Numbered from the stretch's first letter, positions 1 through 8,954 are shown. The stretch is 19,310 nt of DNA from JBDHXE01 sp035445085 (GCA_035445085.1 DAOMQA010000028.1:1-19310); one strand, 5' to 3'. Program-made: numbers and translations. Notes: generated by a model not told the origin, from the letters alone.

Positions 1-58
1 TGCTCATAATCCATTGTTTACTCCTTTTATGTAAACCTTTTTTAGGACGGCGCAGCAT
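1..58 (-). CDS. possible 5' end of a gene running off the left edge
   Basis: Two minus-strand starts are possible here. The ATG at 14 is preceded by a good Shine-Dalgarno (AAGGAG, complement of 21-26) at 6-nt spacing, and reads M-D-Y-E before the edge. A second frame opens at the ATG at 58 and stays open to the edge, reading a very basic peptide that begins MLRRPKKGLHKR. The stretch is richer in G and C than the surrounding spacers, which fits coding DNA. The Shine-Dalgarno favours the start at 14, but too little is visible to name a product or to choose a frame with confidence. Confidence 0.35.
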   Translation of the reverse strand, partial: MLRRPKKGLHKRSKQWIMS

Positions 59-68
59 TTTCAAAATA

Positions 69-103
69 AAAAGGATACTTAATAATATGATAAGTATCCT
101 TTT
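69..103 (-). terminator. intrinsic terminator of the C69 peptidase gene
   Basis: Positions 69-81 and 91-103 are perfectly complementary (13 bp; arm AAAAGGATACTTA), with a 9-nt loop. Read on the minus strand the hairpin is followed by TTTATTTTGA. It lies 32 bp beyond the stop of the peptidase gene, as expected for a Rho-independent terminator. Confidence 0.8.
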
Positions 104-134
104 AACTTGGAGATAAGAGTTAATAATATTAAGT

Positions 135-1769
135 TTATTTCTTCTTTTTCCACTTAACGTCATAATAGCCAGGGCGTTCCTTTACGACACGTTTATAAAA
201 TTCATCACTATAATACGAACTCTTAGGGCTTCTGCCATGATCTTTATTTACATCATTAATATACCCATCGTTATATTTCACAACTAAGTGTTCCCATAAT
301 TTTCTCCATTCATTTACAGTAGCTTCAAATTGTGAAACAGAGTAATCAGTTAGGTAACTGATTGCCAAATCTTTATTGGATTTATATAAATCTAAAGCCG
401 CCTTCTCGATACTTGCTTGTGAGTTATGGAATTTCTTTTCTAATTTTTCTTGAATAGGTTTAATATCTTGATAAACTAATGAGTATTTATTATAAGCTAA
501 GTTAGCCACTAAATTAAATACCCAAAAAGCAGAATTTAAACTAAATTCTGAAATAGAGTAACCTTGGGATGAAGGTGGCGGTGCAGTTATACCACAATAC
601 AATGGAACATATACATTTGTATAATTATCATCTACACCATACCAAAAGACACCACCAATTTCATTAGGTAACTCACTACGGCTTTGAGAAACAAAGGCAA
701 AAGCCGTTTGTTGTGTAGAAATTGGTCTTTCCCAACCATAAGCTGTAGAATCACCCTTTAATTTAAACTGAAGTGGCTTCCATCGTGATGGGTTGCCAAA
801 TGGTTCTGCGGCTAATCCTTTAGTTAAATCATACTCAGTACCATCAAAATGATCTCTCATTAAATCAATAACATCGGCAACACTTAATTTTTTATCTGGT
901 TTGATGAATAGTGGGTATGGTTCTGCTCCTTCTACTGCTCTCCAATAATCTTCTGAAAAATGCTGTGAAGGTGCCGAATTCTTAAATATACTCCAAACTC
1001 TACCTTCACAAAACAAAAGAGAACCCGGATCTAATGGATTGTAGGCATTTACAAAAGAAAATTCTCCATCTTTCTTTTTATTATAATACCCTTTTTTTTC
1101 TGCAAAGCTGATGACATCTTTAGAATATAAGCAATTTTCAGGGTCATTTAATGGAAATGTTCTAATCCTCGATTGGTTGGCATGCGCCGCAATATAGCCG
1201 TCTGGTACTTTCATCGCTACCCAAACAGCGCCCTTTTCGTTTGGACCCTTACCAATTAAGTCCATAAGCCATACTTCATTTGGATCAGCGATAGAAAAGG
1301 ATTCACCCGTTGAATAATAACCATATTCAGTTAATAAATCATCTATAATCTTAATTGCTTCACGAGCTGTTTTTGCTCTTTGTAAAGTAATTCTTATTAG
1401 TGAGCCATAATCTATTATGCCATTTGTATCCTGCAATTCTTCTCTGCCAGTAAAAGTTGTCTCTCCAATTGCAAGCTGATACTCGTTCATATTACCGATT
1501 ACTTGATAGCTTGTCTGCACTTGTTTTATTTTGCCTAAGAACTTTTCTGTATCCCAGTCATACACAGATAGTGAATCGCCAACTTTATGGTTAGCTCTTG
1601 GAATAAAAGCTAAAGGCTCCATAAATCCACCAGCATCTGCATTATATGATACCATTGTAGAAGCATCAATAGATGCTCCCTTTGAAACTAAGATATTGGT
1701 GCAAGAGTTTGATTCTTGATAAAAAAATATAATTACAAAAAATGTAATTATAGCAAAAAGTAAACGCAT
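135..1769 (-). CDS. secreted C69-family (PepD-like) peptidase
   Basis: The product (544 aa) looks like a C69-family dipeptidase, an Ntn-hydrolase in which autoprocessing exposes an N-terminal cysteine that acts as both nucleophile and general base. A hydrophobic export signal (residues 1-20) runs directly into S-C-T-N, placing the candidate catalytic residue at Cys23. Further family-like stretches are NEYQLAIGETTF (about 95-106) and the SFSIADPNEVWLMDL region. The length of about 540 aa suits the secreted members. The ATG at 1769 is preferred over the in-frame TTG at 1781 because it gives a normal signal peptide. The gene stands alone, diverges from the TonB receptor gene and ends in its own terminator. 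It probably clips short peptides outside the cytoplasm; substrate specificity cannot be read from sequence. Confidence 0.82.
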   Translation of the reverse strand: MRLLFAIITFFVIIFFYQESNSCTNILVSKGASIDASTMVSYNADAGGFMEPLAFIPRANHKVGDSLSVYDWDTEKFLGKIKQVQTSYQVIGNMNEYQLAIGETTFTGREELQDTNGIIDYGSLIRITLQRAKTAREAIKIIDDLLTEYGYYSTGESFSIADPNEVWLMDLIGKGPNEKGAVWVAMKVPDGYIAAHANQSRIRTFPLNDPENCLYSKDVISFAEKKGYYNKKKDGEFSFVNAYNPLDPGSLLFCEGRVWSIFKNSAPSQHFSEDYWRAVEGAEPYPLFIKPDKKLSVADVIDLMRDHFDGTEYDLTKGLAAEPFGNPSRWKPLQFKLKGDSTAYGWERPISTQQTAFAFVSQSRSELPNEIGGVFWYGVDDNYTNVYVPLYCGITAPPPSSQGYSISEFSLNSAFWVFNLVANLAYNKYSLVYQDIKPIQEKLEKKFHNSQASIEKAALDLYKSNKDLAISYLTDYSVSQFEATVNEWRKLWEHLVVKYNDGYINDVNKDHGRSPKSSYYSDEFYKRVVKERPGYYDVKWKKKK

Positions 1770-1932
1770 TAAAAACCCCAATTAATTATATTTTAAATCT
1801 ATTTTATATATTAGCCTTGCAATATAACTATTTTTACTGAATTTATTAAAATTACTTTAATATTGTAAGCAACAAAAAAATAAAGATTTCGTATATATCA
1901 TAGTTTTTGAGTAACAAAAGGTTTTTTTGTGT

Positions 1933-4218
1933 ATGAAAATGATTGCCTCACTTATAAGTATTTTATTGTTTTTTAATATTGAATTACCTGCCAAGGAATT
2001 TAAAGAGTCTGATTCGGACAATGCGTCGCTTTCTGGCATTGTCAGAGATAAAGAATCAAAAGAAACATTAATAGGAGCAACTGTATTTATAGAATCAACA
2101 AAGTATGGTGCTAGGACAAACCAAATTGGCTTTTATTCAATTTCAAATATACCCCCAGGTAGTTATAAGGTGCGTATTTCTTTTTTGGGCTACGAGCATT
2201 TATATATAAACATATCATTAAAGAAAGGTGAGAGCTTTCGAAAAGATTTTGAATTAAGCCAAACTACTATTATGAAAGAGGGCGTTTATGTAGATGCTAA
2301 TAAAGATAATGATAAAAGAGAAATTAGCATAAGTAAAGTAAATATTCCAATTGAAACTATAAAAAATATTAGGGTAGGGGGGGAAAGTGATATTTTTAGA
2401 ACTCTTCAATTTTTGCCGGGTGTACTAACATCATCTCAAATATCAAGTGGTCTTTTTGTCCGAGGTGGCTCACCAGACCAGAACTTAGTATTATTAGATG
2501 GTGCAACTGTATATAACCCGACACACTTATTTGGATTTATTTCTACTTTTAATTCAGATGCCATAAAAAATGTAGACTTAATTAAAGGAGGTTTTCCAGC
2601 TGAGTATGGAGGTAGATTATCTGCTGTTTTAGATATAACCCAAAAAGATGGTAATAAAGACCATATTGAAGGCGTAGCATCAATAGGTGCAATATCTTCT
2701 CGCATTGGTTTAGAAGGACCTACACCTTGGGAAGGTGGCTCATGGTTTATTTCTGGTAGAAGAACATACTTCGACTTAGTTAAGCAATTTATCCCTGAAG
2801 ACCCAGAAAGTCCTATACCTGATTTTGGTTTTTATGATGTGAATGCCAAGATATCACAAGATATAGGATTGAATGATAAAATATCTGTATCTGGTTTTTT
2901 GAGCAAAGATAATTTAGAATTTTCAAGCTTTGGGCTAAATATGAATTTATCAATAGGTAATAATCTATTAACTTCAAAATGGACACATATTTTTGGTAGT
3001 AACCTATTTTCAACTGTTGTAGGTTCATATAGTAAATATTTTAATAATTTTGATGGGGATCACTCTGGATATGAGTTTTTGTTTGAAAATTCTATCTCCG
3101 ATTTGACATTAAAGGGTGAATTAGAGTGGTTTGATAGTGATAAATTTACTGCTAAATTTGGGTTTGAAACATCTAAATATGAATTTAAATATTTACAAAA
3201 TTTTACAGGCAATACGGATTCGACACAACAAGGGTCGAGTGGTGGATCTACTAATTTATTAGTAGATGACTACCAAAGTAGTATTTATGGGCAACTTAAA
3301 TATAATATTGATGAGCTATTATCTTTACAAGGTGGATTACGCATAAATTATTGGCAACTAAGCGATCTTGTTACTTATGACCCTCGATTATCACTTAATT
3401 ATAGAATTGATGAAAAGTCAGTAATCAAAGCCTCTTGGGGGCAATACCATCAAAACTTAAGGTTAGCTACTCAACCTAACTTTTCTTTTTTTGATACTTG
3501 GCTACCCTCCGATTCAACTGTACCAGCAAGTAAAGCCGAGCACTATATCCTTAGCCTTGAATCTAACCTATCTTCTAATTATAGCTTTAATTTCGATATA
3601 TATTATAAAAAATTAGATAATATAAGCGAATTAAACCAAAATGCATTGCAAGGCTCTACTGTAAGAGATGTATTTTATATAGGGAAAGCAGACGCATGGG
3701 GAGCGGAGGTATTTGTACAGAAAAAATTTGGACGTTTGAATGGTTGGGTTGGATATGCTATTGGCTTTATTGAAGCCCAGTTTGATAGTATAAATAGAGG
3801 TGAAACCTTCCGCCCTAAGTATGATAGAACTCACGACTTTAAAATTGTTGCCAACTATACTATAGATAATGATTGGGACGTTGGGGCATCTTTCTTCTTC
3901 CAAACAGGTCAATCTTATACTGGTGTTACATCAAGAGTTCAAATTTTTCTACCTGATCAAAATTTTGGCAAAAGTAAGGTGATTCCTTCCCAAAGGTATG
4001 GCTTAAGATTGCCTCCTTCACATCAATTAAATCTTACTGCTTCATACAAATTTAAGATGTGGGGCTTAGATGCAAAAGCAATTATGGATATTTACAATCT
4101 ATATAGCAGAAGAGATATATTATTGAGATACTACAACACTAAAGAAGATATAGCTGTTGTTGAAGATGTTAAATTAATTCCAATTTTACCAACGATTTCG
4201 CTTGAGGTTAAATTCTAA
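1933..4218 (+). CDS. TonB-dependent outer-membrane receptor with carboxypeptidase-regulatory-like N-domain
   Basis: This 761-aa protein is an outer-membrane gated barrel that imports a ligand using TonB/ExbBD energy. Residues 1-20 form a signal peptide. Residues about 33-110 are a CarboxypepD_reg-like beta-sandwich (SGIVRDKESKETLIGATV, then GFYSISNIPPGSYKVRISFLGY). The plug follows at about 135-240 with the characteristic LQFLPGV, LFVRGGSPDQNLVLLDG and FPAEYGGRLSAVLDI segments. The remainder is alternating beta-strand barrel ending in a terminal Phe (SLEVKF), the usual barrel-assembly signal. The ATG at 1933 is chosen over the in-frame TTG at 1927. Its stop overlaps the start of the following DUF4249-type lipoprotein gene (TAATG), so the two are co-translated and likely form one uptake system. 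No SusD partner is present. The ligand is unknown. Confidence 0.9.
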   Translation: MKMIASLISILLFFNIELPAKEFKESDSDNASLSGIVRDKESKETLIGATVFIESTKYGARTNQIGFYSISNIPPGSYKVRISFLGYEHLYINISLKKGESFRKDFELSQTTIMKEGVYVDANKDNDKREISISKVNIPIETIKNIRVGGESDIFRTLQFLPGVLTSSQISSGLFVRGGSPDQNLVLLDGATVYNPTHLFGFISTFNSDAIKNVDLIKGGFPAEYGGRLSAVLDITQKDGNKDHIEGVASIGAISSRIGLEGPTPWEGGSWFISGRRTYFDLVKQFIPEDPESPIPDFGFYDVNAKISQDIGLNDKISVSGFLSKDNLEFSSFGLNMNLSIGNNLLTSKWTHIFGSNLFSTVVGSYSKYFNNFDGDHSGYEFLFENSISDLTLKGELEWFDSDKFTAKFGFETSKYEFKYLQNFTGNTDSTQQGSSGGSTNLLVDDYQSSIYGQLKYNIDELLSLQGGLRINYWQLSDLVTYDPRLSLNYRIDEKSVIKASWGQYHQNLRLATQPNFSFFDTWLPSDSTVPASKAEHYILSLESNLSSNYSFNFDIYYKKLDNISELNQNALQGSTVRDVFYIGKADAWGAEVFVQKKFGRLNGWVGYAIGFIEAQFDSINRGETFRPKYDRTHDFKIVANYTIDNDWDVGASFFFQTGQSYTGVTSRVQIFLPDQNFGKSKVIPSQRYGLRLPPSHQLNLTASYKFKMWGLDAKAIMDIYNLYSRRDILLRYYNTKEDIAVVEDVKLIPILPTISLEVKF

Positions 4219-5081
4219 TGAAAAACATATTTTTAAATTTGATATTATTAGGCTGCATTATTCTAACATCCTGTGAGGATGATGCACCGGGTGCATATAA
4301 GGAAAGTTTTATTGTTGATGCTTTGTTATTAGTAGATATGCCAATTGAAGGTATTAATATTTTGCGAACACAAGCAATATTTGATAAATATATTCATGAT
4401 TCTACTTATGTAAAGAATGCTATAATTTCGATAGAAGGTGATGGCAAAATATTTAACCTACAATACAGATCGAAAGATGAAATGGGCGTTCAAGGTTACT
4501 TTGCTACAGATTTGAACTATAAAGTAAAATCAAATACGCATTACTCTTTAAAAGTAATTTTACAAAATGGAGATGTATTGACTGGTGAAACTACTACACC
4601 AGAAAGAACCAATTGGATAATCAAAGCTAATCAAATGTTGCAATATCCAAAAGATACTTTGAAATTAAAGGCTACTGATTCTATTGCTTGGGCAAAGGTT
4701 GCTAACAATGATTTTTATATAATAAGTGTAAAATGTTTAGATACTTTAGATTATGGAAAATACCTAACACCTTCTACTCCTGAACTCAATAGACGTATTT
4801 ACTTCCCACTTGGAAGCGAATCTCGTTATAAAGATTTTACCTCTTATAGTCCAATTGCAAACACAAAGACATCCGTTGTATGGGCGGCCTTTAAGTGGTA
4901 TGGTTTACAACAAGTAAAGATTTTTGTTCCTGATTATAATTTTTTAAGGTGGTTCATACAAGCACAAGTAAAGCAAGAGATGGACCCACTATTGTCTTCG
5001 ATAAAAGGAAACGCTTATGGCTTCTTTGGCTCTGCATCTTTTATTTCTGATACTACCTTTTTACTTAAGAATCAGCCATAG
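4218..5081 (+). CDS. DUF4249-type outer-membrane lipoprotein, partner of the TonB receptor
   Basis: The 287-aa product begins with a lipoprotein signal (residues 1-18) and lipobox ILTSC, giving lipidated Cys19. The downstream residues (CEDDAPG...) fit surface or periplasmic lipoproteins of Bacteroidota. The mature part has an early YKESFIVDALLLVDMPIEGINILRTQ segment followed by a beta-rich fold with TGETTTPE, which resembles the DUF4249 family usually encoded right after FecA-like receptors. The start codon overlaps the receptor stop (TAATG), indicating translational coupling. Its biochemical role is not established; by analogy with SusD it may help capture the ligand, but it is not related to SusD in sequence as far as I can see. 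The stop codon lies inside the following terminator hairpin. Confidence 0.78.
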   Translation: MKNIFLNLILLGCIILTSCEDDAPGAYKESFIVDALLLVDMPIEGINILRTQAIFDKYIHDSTYVKNAIISIEGDGKIFNLQYRSKDEMGVQGYFATDLNYKVKSNTHYSLKVILQNGDVLTGETTTPERTNWIIKANQMLQYPKDTLKLKATDSIAWAKVANNDFYIISVKCLDTLDYGKYLTPSTPELNRRIYFPLGSESRYKDFTSYSPIANTKTSVVWAAFKWYGLQQVKIFVPDYNFLRWFIQAQVKQEMDPLLSSIKGNAYGFFGSASFISDTTFLLKNQP

Positions 5082-5100
5082 CAATATGGTTGATTCTTAA
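5065..5100 (+). terminator. strong hairpin between convergent genes
   Basis: Left arm 5065-5080 (TTAAGAATCAGCCATA) pairs with 5085-5100 over 16 bp with a single G-T wobble and a 4-nt loop (GCAA). It is followed on the plus strand by ATTTTATAG. It overlaps the stop codon of the lipoprotein gene and lies 4 bp from the end of the convergent MATE gene, so it probably stops transcription from both sides. The U-tract is modest in either direction. Confidence 0.8.
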
Positions 5101-5103
5101 ATT

Positions 5104-6450
5104 TTATAGTCTTCTTTTTATCCATTTACCCCGTTTCATAGACCAAAATCCATAAACGCAAAATAGTAGATTGCTTGATAACATCGCTATCCAAATTCCG
5201 TTTTCAGAATGTAAGACATAAGATAAAGCAAAGGCTAAAGGAAGTTCTAAAATTATTTGCATTAACACAACAATACGTAGCGAAGAAAAATAGCTACCAG
5301 CTCCACTTATTACCTTTATTGAAAGAATTCCAATAGCAAAAGGAATATTGGAAAATGCAGCAAATTTTAGATATATGCCTAAGTGATTTATTATGTATTC
5401 ATTGTCAGTAAATAAATACCCAACATACCTACCTAAAAAAAATGACGATAAGCTAAGAGGGACTAAGATATAAATTATCTGCTTGATAGCAGATGTATGG
5501 TACTGAAATATTCTCTTAATTTTACCTGCACCTAAGTTTTGGCCAGTGATAATTTCTAAAGCAGCACCGAAAGCTAATACAGACATATTAATAAGCATAT
5601 CAATTTTAAGCCCAATAATATAAGTACTTAGTATATTAACACCAAATTTATTAGCGTTTGCTGTTAAAACTATTCCCGTAATACTTACCGTAATGAGCTG
5701 CAAAGAAGCAGGAAATCCTACTTTTACTATTCTATATAACTCCTTGATTTCAATTTTAAAATCTTGAAACAAATTATCAAAGAACTTAAATTTGCTCTTT
5801 AGTAAATAAAATGCCCATAGGCTCGAAAAAATTTGAGCAAAGGAGGTGCCTATGCCAGCTCCTAACACTTCCAAGCGTGGCATAAAATAGAATCCAAATA
5901 TTAGCATTGGAGCGACAATGGCATTTACAATATTGGAACCTAATAGAATTTGCATCGGGTAAATTGAATTGCCACTTGAACGCATAATCATACTTATTTG
6001 GAATGTTAGCAAGTTGAAAGGTACTCCAAATAATAAGCCATTGAAATAACTATCTGATAATTCTTTTGTTTGTCCCTCCAACCCAAGAATGGTGAGAATA
6101 AAGTCTTTAAATATAAATAATGTAATTGCAAGTATAATACCTAAGCCCATCATTCCAACGATTGCTTGCGACGCTGTTTGTTTAGCCATTTTAGTATTGC
6201 CTTCGCCAATTCTACGAGATACAATTACACTGGAACCAATAGCAAAGCCACTACCAACAGCAAAAATAAAAAACCAAATTCTTTCACTAGCACCTACTGC
6301 ACTCATAGCATACTCGCCTAAATGACTTACATAGTATAAATCAACCCAAGCATATACCATATTTACTACAAAACTTACGGCAAGAGGCAAAGCAAATTTG
6401 AATAATGAACTACCAATAGGACCATTGATTAAATCAACATTTTTAGACAT
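5104..6450 (-). CDS. MATE-family multidrug/cation efflux transporter
   Basis: This is a 448-aa polytopic inner-membrane protein with about 12 hydrophobic segments arranged as two similar halves, the architecture and length of MATE (multidrug and toxic compound extrusion) antiporters driven by Na+ or H+. The N-terminus GPIGSSLFKFALPLAVSF followed by VNMVYAWVDLYYVSHLG is typical of the family's first two helices, and VGASERIWFFIFAVGSGFAIGSSVIVSRRIGEG matches the next conserved block. The ATG at 6450 is the first in frame and places the usual short cytoplasmic tail ahead of helix 1. I see no clear Shine-Dalgarno. The gene stands alone, convergent with the DUF4249-type gene and divergent from the 659-aa regulator-like gene across a 446-bp gap. 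The substrate is not predictable. Confidence 0.9.
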   Translation of the reverse strand: MSKNVDLINGPIGSSLFKFALPLAVSFVVNMVYAWVDLYYVSHLGEYAMSAVGASERIWFFIFAVGSGFAIGSSVIVSRRIGEGNTKMAKQTASQAIVGMMGLGIILAITLFIFKDFILTILGLEGQTKELSDSYFNGLLFGVPFNLLTFQISMIMRSSGNSIYPMQILLGSNIVNAIVAPMLIFGFYFMPRLEVLGAGIGTSFAQIFSSLWAFYLLKSKFKFFDNLFQDFKIEIKELYRIVKVGFPASLQLITVSITGIVLTANANKFGVNILSTYIIGLKIDMLINMSVLAFGAALEIITGQNLGAGKIKRIFQYHTSAIKQIIYILVPLSLSSFFLGRYVGYLFTDNEYIINHLGIYLKFAAFSNIPFAIGILSIKVISGAGSYFSSLRIVVLMQIILELPLAFALSYVLHSENGIWIAMLSSNLLFCVYGFWSMKRGKWIKRRL

Positions 6451-6896
6451 ATATAAATTATTTCGACACTTATAAAAAATAAAGTTTATTGAACTTTAAG
6501 AAAAAATACTTTACATTTACGATAAGTAATACTTTTCATTGTAAAAATCTAAGCTAATCAGTTGGGAATTTATTTCGTACAAGTATTAGTTAGCTAATCT
6601 AAAATTAATTAATACAAATAATTAATAAATATTAAATTTTGTATTTAAATTGCCGATATAAGCATTAGAATATACTGAACTTTTAAATTATTAATATTTA
6701 TAACTATAATGAAGTTAATTAACAAACTAACTTTATAGGAATATCATTACAATAAATTAGTAAGTAAAATCGAGATTTAAAGTATTATTGAATAAAATGA
6801 TGTATCTAAGTAGAACTACTTAATTAATTTTATTTAAAAGTTATATTTTTGACTAATTATTATTTTGAAAACTAAAAGATTATATAGATTTATATT
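6451..6896. other. 446-bp AT-rich divergent intergenic region
   Basis: No open reading frame or RNA gene is recognisable here. It must hold promoters for the divergent MATE and 659-aa genes, but neither shows a convincing Bacteroidota -33/-7 pair by eye. Features seen are a perfect inverted repeat at 6807-6822 (listed separately), an octamer AGCTAATC repeated at 6552-6559 and 6592-6599, and several short self-complementary AT-rich words such as GTTAATTAAC that are expected at this composition. Confidence 0.5.
6807..6822. promoter_or_regulatory. perfect inverted repeat, possible operator
   Basis: TAAGTAG-AA-CTACTTA has perfect 7-bp arms around a 2-bp centre, ending 74 bp before the ATG of the 659-aa gene. 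It contains G/C pairs in both arms, unlike the surrounding AT-only palindromes. Position and symmetry fit a dimeric regulator's operator; the protein that would bind is unknown. Confidence 0.35.
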
Positions 6897-8876
6897 ATGA
6901 AAGATACAATTAATAATAGCGAAAACCTTATAGATTTAGCTATCAAGCTTAAATTTGGTGGTAGAACTAAGAATTTTCTGATAAAGAACAAGCTCAGCAC
7001 AGCTAAAAAATATGAAGAATTTCTTAAAAGGCATAATAGTTTCCTAGGATTCGAAACAGTTGGTAGAAAGACGACTGATGAATTATTGCAACTTGCTAAT
7101 CAAGTGCTGCCAAACTTTGATTTATCAAAGTTTCAGGAAGAGAAAAAATTGTATAAAGTAAGGGATAAATATAAAATTGAGGCAGACAAGAATCTAGTTA
7201 ATATTATTAAGTCTGATGACCCTGATTATTATATAAAAACTTATATATATTTTAATTTACAATTTATTAATCCGAGATTAAGTAAAATTTTAAATGAGAA
7301 ACTTGCCGAGCTTAATATTTTGAGTTATATTGAATACATTAGTTCTTTTAATACCGATGTAGTGCAGGGGATTGGTGAAAACAAGAGTGCCAACTTTAAA
7401 TTATTAGTAGCTCATTTAAACAAAATTATTACTACTGCTATTCAGCAGCCAAACTATTTTAAGTCATTTAATTTTTTACCTGATGCAATTAATCATCAAT
7501 GTGAAAAAGAAGTTATTAATCAACAAGGTTTAGAGGCATTTCTTAATAAAGACAAGACAAAGGTATATTTTTTAAAATTATTAACTTTCCTTTTAGATAC
7601 CGACTTTTTTGGTGATGATAGAGAAACTATAATTTTTAAAAATAGGGCAAAAGTATATAATGATGCTCCTAAAAAGTCAATGATAGAGATTTCTAAGCAA
7701 TTTGAGCTAACAGGCGAAAGAATAAGGCAAATATATATATATATAGAAGAAAAATTCTGGAACAAAATAGAAATGCTTTCGTTTGTTTTGGGACTAAATA
7801 GGATAGAGAATGATTACTATTTAGATAATAACGATGACATATACAGTGTAAATATCAATAGAATTAATAGAATAGAAGAAATTAATGTTAGCGAAGCTTT
7901 TGCGTTTAGAGTTATTTATTATTTTTATAAAGAGAAGTTTATACCTCTATATTTAAAATATAAGAATAAGGACCTAAATCTCTTTATTAGTAAGAAATAT
8001 AAAAATATTAACTTTACCCAAATTATTGATGATATTGAGTCGTTGAAGCATAGAGAAGAAGTTTCAAAATTACAGGTCAATGTAAGGGATTTTATTAGAC
8101 AATATGCTGGTCCAGAATACACTAATGATGATACTTTGCTTAATATTTTTAGACAAGTAATGGAAAATGCTGCCGAGGCCCAAGCAGATAAAAATAATAA
8201 TATTGAAATAAAAAGATATTATAAGTATATGTATGAATATGTGGTAGAAGTATTACAAGAAGAAGACGCACCTTTAAAATTAAATCAGATTTATAATAGA
8301 ATTGAAGTTAAATTTCCTGGCATTATTAAAAACTTAGATGCTTTACGTGGTAATATTCAGACAGTTGATAAGTTTATATATTTTGGGCGAAGTTCTACAT
8401 ACGGACTAAAAGAGTGGGAAGAGCAAGGAAAAGTAAAAGGTGGCACTATCAAACAGATTGTTGAAGAATACCTTGAGAGTAGAGATACTCCTGCCCATAT
8501 CTCTGAAATCGCTAAATATGTAGCACTATTCCGAGAAACCACTGAATCTAACATTATGGGCAACTTAAAATTTGATAGATTTGATACTTTTAGATTCTTT
8601 AATTCAAGCTATGTAGGGCTAAAATCTAAGACTTATAGTGTAAAGGACTTAAACTTTAACAAAATTAATCTTAATCTTTTTAGAAAAACATTTGCTAGGA
8701 TGTTTAGTAATAATGTTTCAAAATTGAAGTATAATGAATTTATTGAAGAATTGTCTAAGAGAAATAAACTTACAAAGATACAGATTATCTCAATAGTACA
8801 AAAACGACTCGACAAAGGAACATTGAAATTAAATAAAGATGGATATTTAGAAAAAATTGATTCTTCTGGGCATTAA
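6897..8876 (+). CDS. multidomain protein: alpha-CTD-like, sigma region-4-like and HARE-HTH-like domains
   Basis: I do not recognise a named family for this 659-aa protein, but several DNA-binding or transcription-related modules appear. Residues about 28-70 resemble the RNA polymerase alpha C-terminal domain (helix-hairpin-helix ending GRKTTDELLQLA). Residues about 138-176 look like a second, diverged copy (IGENKSANFKLLVAHL). Residues about 260-295 match sigma-70 region 4.2 (SMIEISKQFELTGERIRQIY, compare LT.ERVRQIE in sigma factors). Residues about 445-505 (VEVLQEEDAPLKLNQIY ... YFGRSSTYGL) and 517-578 (VEEYLESRDTPAHISEI ... YVGLKSKTY) resemble tandem HARE-HTH winged helices, as found in the RNA polymerase delta subunit. 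There is no signal peptide, membrane segment or visible enzymatic motif. It stands alone and ends at a clear terminator. It could be a transcription regulator, a sigma-like accessory factor or part of a defence or chromatin-type system; function is undetermined. Confidence 0.8.
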   Translation: MKDTINNSENLIDLAIKLKFGGRTKNFLIKNKLSTAKKYEEFLKRHNSFLGFETVGRKTTDELLQLANQVLPNFDLSKFQEEKKLYKVRDKYKIEADKNLVNIIKSDDPDYYIKTYIYFNLQFINPRLSKILNEKLAELNILSYIEYISSFNTDVVQGIGENKSANFKLLVAHLNKIITTAIQQPNYFKSFNFLPDAINHQCEKEVINQQGLEAFLNKDKTKVYFLKLLTFLLDTDFFGDDRETIIFKNRAKVYNDAPKKSMIEISKQFELTGERIRQIYIYIEEKFWNKIEMLSFVLGLNRIENDYYLDNNDDIYSVNINRINRIEEINVSEAFAFRVIYYFYKEKFIPLYLKYKNKDLNLFISKKYKNINFTQIIDDIESLKHREEVSKLQVNVRDFIRQYAGPEYTNDDTLLNIFRQVMENAAEAQADKNNNIEIKRYYKYMYEYVVEVLQEEDAPLKLNQIYNRIEVKFPGIIKNLDALRGNIQTVDKFIYFGRSSTYGLKEWEEQGKVKGGTIKQIVEEYLESRDTPAHISEIAKYVALFRETTESNIMGNLKFDRFDTFRFFNSSYVGLKSKTYSVKDLNFNKINLNLFRKTFARMFSNNVSKLKYNEFIEELSKRNKLTKIQIISIVQKRLDKGTLKLNKDGYLEKIDSSGH

Positions 8877-8909
8877 ATAAGTCCTTAACTCCTAAAATTT
8901 GTTAATAGT

Positions 8910-8939
8910 ATGGGTTGAAATCTGTTTATTTCAACCCAT
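8910..8939 (+). terminator. intrinsic terminator of the 659-aa gene
   Basis: ATGGGTTGAAAT at 8910-8921 pairs perfectly (12 bp) with 8928-8939 around the loop CTGTTT, and is followed on the plus strand by TTTTATATATT. It starts 33 bp after the stop of the 659-aa gene and 15 bp before the end of the convergent CotH gene. The minus-strand flank lacks a T-run, so it should act mainly on plus-strand transcripts. Confidence 0.85.
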
Positions 8940-8954
8940 TTTTATATATTAACT

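Noticed and set aside
1857..2039. Minus-strand 60-codon reading frame over the receptor gene start.
   Set aside because: It is antisense to the receptor signal-peptide region, has no supporting start site and no recognisable product.
6713..6724. GTTAATTAAC as an NNR-like or CRP-family operator near the MATE gene.
   Set aside because: It is a short AT-dominated palindrome expected by chance in this spacer and is not positioned against a visible promoter.
6451..6896. CRISPR array or tRNA gene in the AT-rich spacer.
   Set aside because: No regularly spaced repeats and no cloverleaf or GGTTCGAATCC-like T-arm is present.
7728..7745. TA dinucleotide run inside the 659-aa gene as a possible phase-variable repeat.
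   Set aside because: The run is short and encodes QIYIYI within the predicted sigma-4-like helix with no frame disruption; chance is sufficient in AT-rich coding DNA.
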